DNA from: GAS188 sp044445965
GTDB taxonomy: Bacteria > Pseudomonadota > Alphaproteobacteria > Rhizobiales > Beijerinckiaceae
Length of the DNA: 29,134 bases
Direction: 5' to 3'
NCBI GenBank assembly: GCA_044445965.1
Contig: JBIOEJ010000072.1
Location: 1 to 29,134 of the forward strand
Below, piece after piece: positions 23,478 through 29,134 of the stretch (position 1 is the first letter of the stretch; each line of letters opens with the position of its first letter). The translations under genes and the position numbers were made by a program. The notes beneath the pieces were generated by a model, which did not search any database, had not been told where the DNA came from, and saw only the letters and a list, made by a program, of their open reading frames with translations.

Positions 23478-24744
23478 CCGACTGTCCCGCTCCGAAACGT
23501 CGCGCGATATAATCGCTGACCATCGCCTTGAAATCCTCGACGAGCGTCGGCCCACGCAAGGTCGCGGCCTTGGAGCCGTCGACGAAGACGGGCGCGGTCG
23601 GCTGCTCGCCGGTACCCGGCAGCGAGATGCCGATATCGGCATGTTTCGACTCGCCAGGCCCGTTGACGATGCAGCCCATCACCGCGACGTTGAGCGCCTC
23701 GACGCCTGGATAGCGCGACTTCCATTCAGGCATCGAGGCCGAAATCCAATCCTGGATGTCTTTGGCAAGCTCCTGGAACACCGTCGAGGTGGTGCGTCCG
23801 CAGCCGGGGCAAGCGGCGACCAGCGGCACGAAGCTGCGAAAACCCATGGTCTGCAGGAGTTCCTGCGCCACCTTGACCTCGAGCGTGCGGTCGCCTCCGG
23901 GCTCGGGCGTCAGCGAGACGCGGATGGTGTCGCCGATCCCCTCCTGCAACAGCACGCCCATGGCGGCCGAGGACGCCACGATCCCCTTCGAGCCCATGCC
24001 GGCCTCGGTGAGGCCGAGATGCAGCGCATAATCGGAGCGGGCGGCAAGCATGCGATAGACGGCGATCAGATCCTGCACCGCCGAGACCTTGGCCGAGAGG
24101 ATGATCCTGTTTCGCGACAGGCCGATCTCCTCGGCGCGCGCCGCCGAGATGAGGCAGGACTGCACCATCGCCTCATGGGTCACGGCGCACGCCTCCTTGG
24201 GCGCGGCGGAACGGGCGTTCTCGTCCATGAGATGCGTCAGCAGCTCTTGGTCGAGCGAGCCCCAGTTAGCGCCGATGCGCACGCTCTTGCCGTGCCTCGC
24301 GGCCATCTCGACGATGGCGCCGAACTGCCGGTCACGCTTCTCGCGGAAACCGACATTGCCGGGATTGATGCGGTATTTGTCGAGTGCCCCGGCACAAGCC
24401 GGATGCTCGGCTAGCAGCTTGTGCCCGATATAGTGAAAATCGCCGACGAGCGGCGCCTCGACCCCCATCTGTCGCAGGCGGTCGCGGATATGCGGCACCG
24501 CGGCCGCCGCCTCTTCGCGATCCACGGTGATGCGCACGAGCTCGGATCCGGCCCGCGCCAGCGCCGCGACTTGCCGCACCGTCGAACTGATGTCGGCCGT
24601 GTCGGTATTGGTCATCGACTGCACGGCGATCGGGGCGCCGCCACCGACCCGCACGCGGCCGACCTCGACGGCGATCGTGTCATGGCGCGGCGCGACGCCG
24701 CTCGTCACGATGGTCTCGGGCTCGATGCGGATGGCTTCGTTCAT
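23452..24744 (-). CDS. ispG: 4-hydroxy-3-methylbut-2-enyl diphosphate synthase (flavodoxin)
   Basis: 430-aa IspG, the penultimate enzyme of the MEP isoprenoid pathway, converting MEcPP to HMBPP. It has QSMTNTDTAD (42-51), INPGN (126-130), and the 4Fe-4S ligands Cys312 and Cys315 in ACPGCGRT, Cys358 in GCIVNGPGE, and Glu365. The insertion of about 50 residues between barrel and iron-sulfur domain is short, as in bacterial single-domain-plus-reductase forms. Its 3' end overlaps the kdsD start. The remaining upstream gap (24745-24929) holds no clear gene. Confidence 0.96.
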   Translation of the reverse strand: MNEAIRIEPETIVTSGVAPRHDTIAVEVGRVRVGGGAPIAVQSMTNTDTADISSTVRQVAALARAGSELVRITVDREEAAAAVPHIRDRLRQMGVEAPLVGDFHYIGHKLLAEHPACAGALDKYRINPGNVGFREKRDRQFGAIVEMAARHGKSVRIGANWGSLDQELLTHLMDENARSAAPKEACAVTHEAMVQSCLISAARAEEIGLSRNRIILSAKVSAVQDLIAVYRMLAARSDYALHLGLTEAGMGSKGIVASSAAMGVLLQEGIGDTIRVSLTPEPGGDRTLEVKVAQELLQTMGFRSFVPLVAACPGCGRTTSTVFQELAKDIQDWISASMPEWKSRYPGVEALNVAVMGCIVNGPGESKHADIGISLPGTGEQPTAPVFVDGSKAATLRGPTLVEDFKAMVSDYIARRFGAGQSDAPASHTF

Positions 24745-24929
24745 CTCGGCTTGCCTCGACCGCAGCTTGTCGACGAAGGCGCGCGGCTGGTCAAGTTGCT
24801 CGCGGTAAAGGTTCCTTTTTAGGCTCCGGCGGTTGGATTCGAACCCTCAGGCGGGAGCGGGCGCTCGTCACATGCTTTGCGGCATGATTCCAATATGTTG
24901 ATGGGCGACCAGGTGTTGGAGCCACGGCA

Positions 24930-25561
24930 TCAGCGCTTGCTGTCGAGCGCCATCCGCAGCGCAAGGCCGCCGAGCACGGTCCCCATCAGCCATCGCTGCG
25001 CCAGGATCCAGTTCGGACGGGCAGCGAGGAAGCTCGCGATCGACCCCGCGGCGACCGCGACGAGCGCGTTGACGCTGACGCTGATCGCGATCTGCGTCCC
25101 GCCGAGGATCAGGGATTGCGAGAGGACGCTGCCCTGCGCCGGATCAACGAATTGCGGCAGGAGCGAAAGATAGAGCACTCGCGATCTTGGGATTGAGGAG
25201 GTTGGTGACGAAGCCCATCAGGAAGAGCTTGCCCGGCGGCTGGGTCGCGCACCTGGAAGGGCGAACGGCCGCCGGGCCTGATAGCCTGCCAGGCGAGATA
25301 GAGGAGATAGGCGGCGCCCGAAAGGCGCAGGGCGTCATAGGCATAAGGCACGGCGAAGACGAGGGCAGTGATGCCGAAGGCCGCAAGCAGCATGTAGACG
25401 ATGAAGCCGAGCGGCACGCCCGTGAGCGAGATCAGGCCCGCCGCCCGCCCTTGGCAGATCGAGCGCGAAATCAGGTAGATCATGTTGGGGCCGGGCGTGA
25501 GCACCAGCCCGAGCGCGACGAGGCCGAAAGCGAGCATGTTCGTGGCATTCGGCATGATCAC
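24930..25561 (-). pseudogene. LysE/RhtB-family amino acid exporter, two frameshifts
   Basis: Three consecutive frames on the minus strand encode successive parts of one LysE-type exporter of about 210 aa. The first frame (from GTG 25561 or ATG 25555) gives FGLVALGLVLTPGPNMIYL, the family N-terminus, through LLYLAWQAIRPGG. The second gives PPGKLFLMGFVTNLLNPKIA. The third gives LYLSLLPQFVDPAQGSVL to the end. The shifts lie at about 25240-25255 and 25176-25185; each is repaired by removing one base. The GTG start overlaps the aminotransferase TGA as GTGA, so the gene was coupled to it. Either a decayed exporter gene or two sequence errors. Confidence 0.85.
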
Positions 25562-26700
25562 ATCCCCTTTCCGAGGCGCTCCAACGCGGCATCGAGCGTC
25601 ACGTCGGTCTTGGCGAAGCAGAAGCGCACCACCGTCTTCACCGGCGCATCCTCATAGAAGGCCGAGACCGGGATGGCGGCGACGCCGCGCTCCTTGACGA
25701 GGCGCTGGCAGAAAGCGGCGTCATCGGTCTCGCCCAGAGGCGCGATATCCATGTTGAGGAAATAGGTGCCCTCGCAAGACAGGGTTTTCAGCCCCAGGCG
25801 CGCCAGACCTTGCGAGAAGCGGTCGCGGCTCGCCGCGAAAGCCATCCGCATGCCGGCGAAATAACCATCCTCCTTGCCGAGCCCGTAGGCGACCGCAACT
25901 TGCAGATTGGGCGGAGTGGCGAAAGTGATGAATTGATGGGCCTTCGACAGCACCCGCATGAGCGGCGGCGCGGCACAGACGAAGCCCACTTTCCATCCGG
26001 TGAGAGAGAAGATCTTGCCGGCTGAGCCGACCTTGACGGTGCGCTCGCGCATGCCCGGTCGTGCGATAAGCGGCAGGTGCCGATGATTGTCGAAGACGAT
26101 GTGCTCCCAGACCTCGTCCGAAACGGCGACGGCATCGAACTCGGCGCAGAAACGCGCCAGGAGATCGAGATCCTCTGCCGAATAAACGATGGCTGCCGGG
26201 TTCAGCGGGTTGTTGAACAGAACGACTTTCGCCTTGGGCGAGAAGGCCTGGCGCAACATCGCCTCATCGAAACGCCAATGGGGCGGGGAGAGCCGCACCA
26301 GCTTGGGCACGCCGCCGGCGCGGCGCACCAGCGGCAGATAGGCGTCGTACATCGGCTGGAACATCACGACCTCGTCGCCGGGCGTGATCAAAGCGAGAAG
26401 CGCACCGGCGATCGCCTCCGTGGCGCCGGAGGTGATCATGATCTCGGCGTCGGGATCGAAAGCGATGCCATGATGGTGGGAATAATGGGTCGAGACTGCC
26501 TGGCGAAGTTCGGGAATGCCCATCATCGGTGGGTATTGATTCCAACCTGAGATCACCGCCTCGGCGGCCTTGCGGCGCACATCCTCCGGTCCCGGATCGT
26601 CCGGAAAGCCCTGGCCGAGGTTGACGGCCCGATGTTCGCGAGCAAGCCGCGACATCACCTCGAAAATCGAGGTCGGCAGATTCGAGAAGGTCGGGTTCAT
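25558..26700 (-). CDS. Class I/II PLP-dependent aminotransferase
   Basis: 380-aa fold-type I aminotransferase. Recognisable sites are NLGQGFPD (27-34), QYPPMMGIPELR (55-66), ITSGATEA (89-96), NNPLNP with Asn167, SDEVWEH with Asp195, and SAGKIFSLTGWKVGF with the PLP-binding Lys229. The length and motifs match the YbdL/kynurenine-aminotransferase-like group that uses methionine or aromatic amino acids; exact substrate is not decidable. The ATG at 26700 is the only good start. The downstream LysE-type exporter overlaps its stop codon, implying a shared transcript. Confidence 0.9.
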   Translation of the reverse strand: MNPTFSNLPTSIFEVMSRLAREHRAVNLGQGFPDDPGPEDVRRKAAEAVISGWNQYPPMMGIPELRQAVSTHYSHHHGIAFDPDAEIMITSGATEAIAGALLALITPGDEVVMFQPMYDAYLPLVRRAGGVPKLVRLSPPHWRFDEAMLRQAFSPKAKVVLFNNPLNPAAIVYSAEDLDLLARFCAEFDAVAVSDEVWEHIVFDNHRHLPLIARPGMRERTVKVGSAGKIFSLTGWKVGFVCAAPPLMRVLSKAHQFITFATPPNLQVAVAYGLGKEDGYFAGMRMAFAASRDRFSQGLARLGLKTLSCEGTYFLNMDIAPLGETDDAAFCQRLVKERGVAAIPVSAFYEDAPVKTVVRFCFAKTDVTLDAALERLGKGM

Positions 26701-26790
26701 GGGGAAGTCGCTCTCGGATTGTCGGGGTGATCATTCGCCCTAAGTTAGAGCGCGTAAATTCAGGTCATGCCGCACCCGGCGCGCAGCATG

Positions 26791-26822
26791 CGGGACCCAT
26801 ATCCAGGCACATATGGGTCCCG
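26791..26822. repeat. Perfect 12-bp stem-loop
   Basis: CGGGACCCATAT (26791-26802) and ATATGGGTCCCG (26811-26822) are perfect complements around the 8-nt loop CCAGGCAC. It lies between the META-domain gene and the aminotransferase gene (both minus). No T-run follows on the minus strand, so it may be a dispersed repeat or a Rho-dependent or processing site rather than an intrinsic terminator. Confidence 0.7.
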
Positions 26823-26859
26823 ATGATCTCTCCCAAACGAAAAGTTGGTGCGACGCCTT

Positions 26860-27339
26860 TCAGAGGCCGCGCTCGAAGCGCACCGTGCCGCCAAGCCCCT
26901 TGACGATCAGGATATTCGCCCCCTCCATATCCCATTCCTTGGCGCCGCGTACCGCATTGAGGAAGCTGCGCTCGGCATCGACGACCGGCTTGTCGCAAAC
27001 CTGCCTGGCGACTGCCAGCGGGCCTATGGCGAGCTTCTGCTGCTTCAGCGGATAGGCCGTGAGCGAGAACATGTTGCAGCCGTCGAAGCCCTTCAGACGA
27101 AGCTGCTTGTCGATATAGATGGAAGGCCGGTCCGGTCCGCTCCACAACTCCTTGCCGTCAAGGCTGTCAGCCACCCAATTCACATTGACAGGGAATAATT
27201 TCTCCTTGCCGATCTGAACAGCCGGCGGACCTTCTTCGTCTGCGCTGGTCTTCCCACCACTCTTGGACCAGGCATATGAAGGGGAAAGCGCCGCCACCAG
27301 GGCCGCCGCCATGAGCACCCGCGCGCATCGGTTCCACAT
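26860..27339 (-). CDS. Secreted META-domain (HslJ-like) protein
   Basis: 159-aa protein with a Sec signal peptide (basic MWNRCAR, hydrophobic VLMAAALVAAL, cleavage likely after Ala23 of SYA). The mature part, about 50-157, follows the META/HslJ pattern: NWVADSLDGKEL, then RLKGFDGCNMFS with the GxxGCN turn (84-89), and RSFLNAVRGAKEWDMEGANILIV. The related E. coli HslJ is linked to heat shock and novobiocin resistance. The frame is open back to 27531, but the ATG at 27339 has GGAGAAGGA upstream and begins the signal peptide. It stands alone, 211 bp after the thiolase stop. Confidence 0.85.
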   Translation of the reverse strand: MWNRCARVLMAAALVAALSPSYAWSKSGGKTSADEEGPPAVQIGKEKLFPVNVNWVADSLDGKELWSGPDRPSIYIDKQLRLKGFDGCNMFSLTAYPLKQQKLAIGPLAVARQVCDKPVVDAERSFLNAVRGAKEWDMEGANILIVKGLGGTVRFERGL

Positions 27340-27550
27340 GGTTCCTTCTCCGTATTCGACGTGGTCACGCGATGACGTGGACATGGCGCAAAGGCGGCAT
27401 TTCGTCAATATTTCGACCCGCCGCGCCGCTTGGCAGGGCTGGGCCGGGACATGGATCGCCTCACGCTCCGACGGAGACAAATGCGGATCTAACTTCTTGT
27501 CACTAGGCATGTTCTTCGCGCGGACCGGCATCTCTTTCGCGCGGAAAGCG

Positions 27551-28758
<1,208 letters not shown>

Positions 28759-28762
<4 letters not shown>

Positions 28763-29134
28763 GACCGTTCTCCCTGCCCGAACAACCTCATCGCCTCGGC
28801 GAATACCGGCGTGCCGGCGCGGCCGAGCTCCTCGACCACGTCGAAATGATTGCGCCCTGGAATGCTCACCGGCGCCTGGCAGATCTCGGGCCAGGCGGCG
28901 GCAAGCTGCAAGCTCTGGCGATGGAATTCGGGCGATTCCTTCTCACCTACGGCCAGCACCAGCGGTGCCGCCACATGCGGGCAGGCTTCATGCAGGCTCC
29001 AGCTGCGCGCCTGACCAACGCTGAGCTTGATGGCTGTGTTCATCGTGGTATTGACGAGCGGCTCGAGCTCGAAGACGCCCGATATCGAGAGGCCGCCGTG
29101 AAACGGCGTCATTGGCAGGCCGCGCGCTCTCCAA
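28759..29134 (-). CDS. Alpha/beta hydrolase, 3' part (arylformamidase/esterase-like)
   Basis: Partial: the frame runs off the right edge of the window, so the N-terminus and nucleophile are missing. The visible 125 residues include LPMTPFHGGLSISGVFELEPL, then LVLAVGEKESPEFHRQS, which should hold the acidic residue, and the catalytic His in GRNHFDVVEELG. This layout matches the C-terminal half of arylformamidase-like (KynB/AFMID-type) esterases. The stop overlaps the thiolase start by 4 bp, so the two are translationally coupled. The Met at 29112 is internal, not the start. Confidence 0.75.

Noticed and set aside
24822..24860. tRNA-like 3' end on the minus strand (GGTTCGAATCC followed by CCGGAG-CCT)
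   Set aside because: The T stem does not pair, CCA is absent and no matching 5' half is found upstream. At most a remnant; not annotated.

Overview
The window is high-GC DNA that looks like an alphaproteobacterium of the Hyphomicrobiales (Rhizobiales). Four things point there: a TlpA protein with the extra cysteine pair of Bradyrhizobium TlpA, sitting divergently beside argH and an LptM-type lipoprotein; a tRNA-Trp / secE / nusG block; a three-gene glcDEF glycolate oxidase; and many short palindromes of the kind scattered through Rhizobiales intergenic regions. No rRNA, CRISPR array, phage, transposase or plasmid gene was seen. The assignment rests on recognition of the sequences, not on a search.

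Layout. Positions 1-6024 are all on the minus strand: an M24 peptidase, FucU mutarotase, the ribosome-assembly GTPase Der, and pxpB-pxpC-pxpA (5-oxoprolinase). A 292-bp divergent spacer with a perfect 9-bp inverted repeat separates pxpB from a plus-strand run (6317-11982) of a DUF1445/YcsI protein followed by a complete branched-chain-amino-acid-type ABC importer (binding protein, LivH, LivM, LivG, LivF). Minus-strand glcD-glcE-glcF (11993-16016) converges on livF with a 10-bp gap. Next come tlpA (minus) and divergent argH-lptM (plus). The rest of the window is minus strand: an ArsR-type regulator, nusG, secE, tRNA-Trp, a frameshifted SDR gene with an EthD-type partner, kdsD, ispG, a twice-frameshifted LysE exporter gene, a class I aminotransferase, a secreted META-domain protein, a PcaF-type thiolase, and the 3' part of an alpha/beta-hydrolase gene running off the right edge.

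How the genes work together. The most coherent unit is 3461-11982. PxpABC opens 5-oxoproline to glutamate at the cost of ATP. YcsI-family genes sit in the Bacillus subtilis ycsF-ycsG-ycsI-kipI-kipA operon, and a YcsI-like domain is part of mammalian D-glutamate cyclase. The linked importer is therefore a reasonable candidate for uptake of 5-oxoproline or a related compound. GlcDEF oxidises glycolate to glyoxylate. IspG and KdsD are overlapping housekeeping genes for isoprenoid and Kdo synthesis. The thiolase and the hydrolase overlap by 4 bp and are probably the end of a catabolic operon.

Points of interest. Three apparent one-base insertions break two genes within 4 kb (real decay or assembly error). 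The SDR lacks the usual YxxxK active site. The nusG-rplK linkage is lost. Several palindromic repeat families occupy most of the intergenic gaps, including a pair between the importer's binding-protein and permease genes. Apart from the divergent spacer at 6025-6316 (292 bp), gaps are mostly well under 250 bp.
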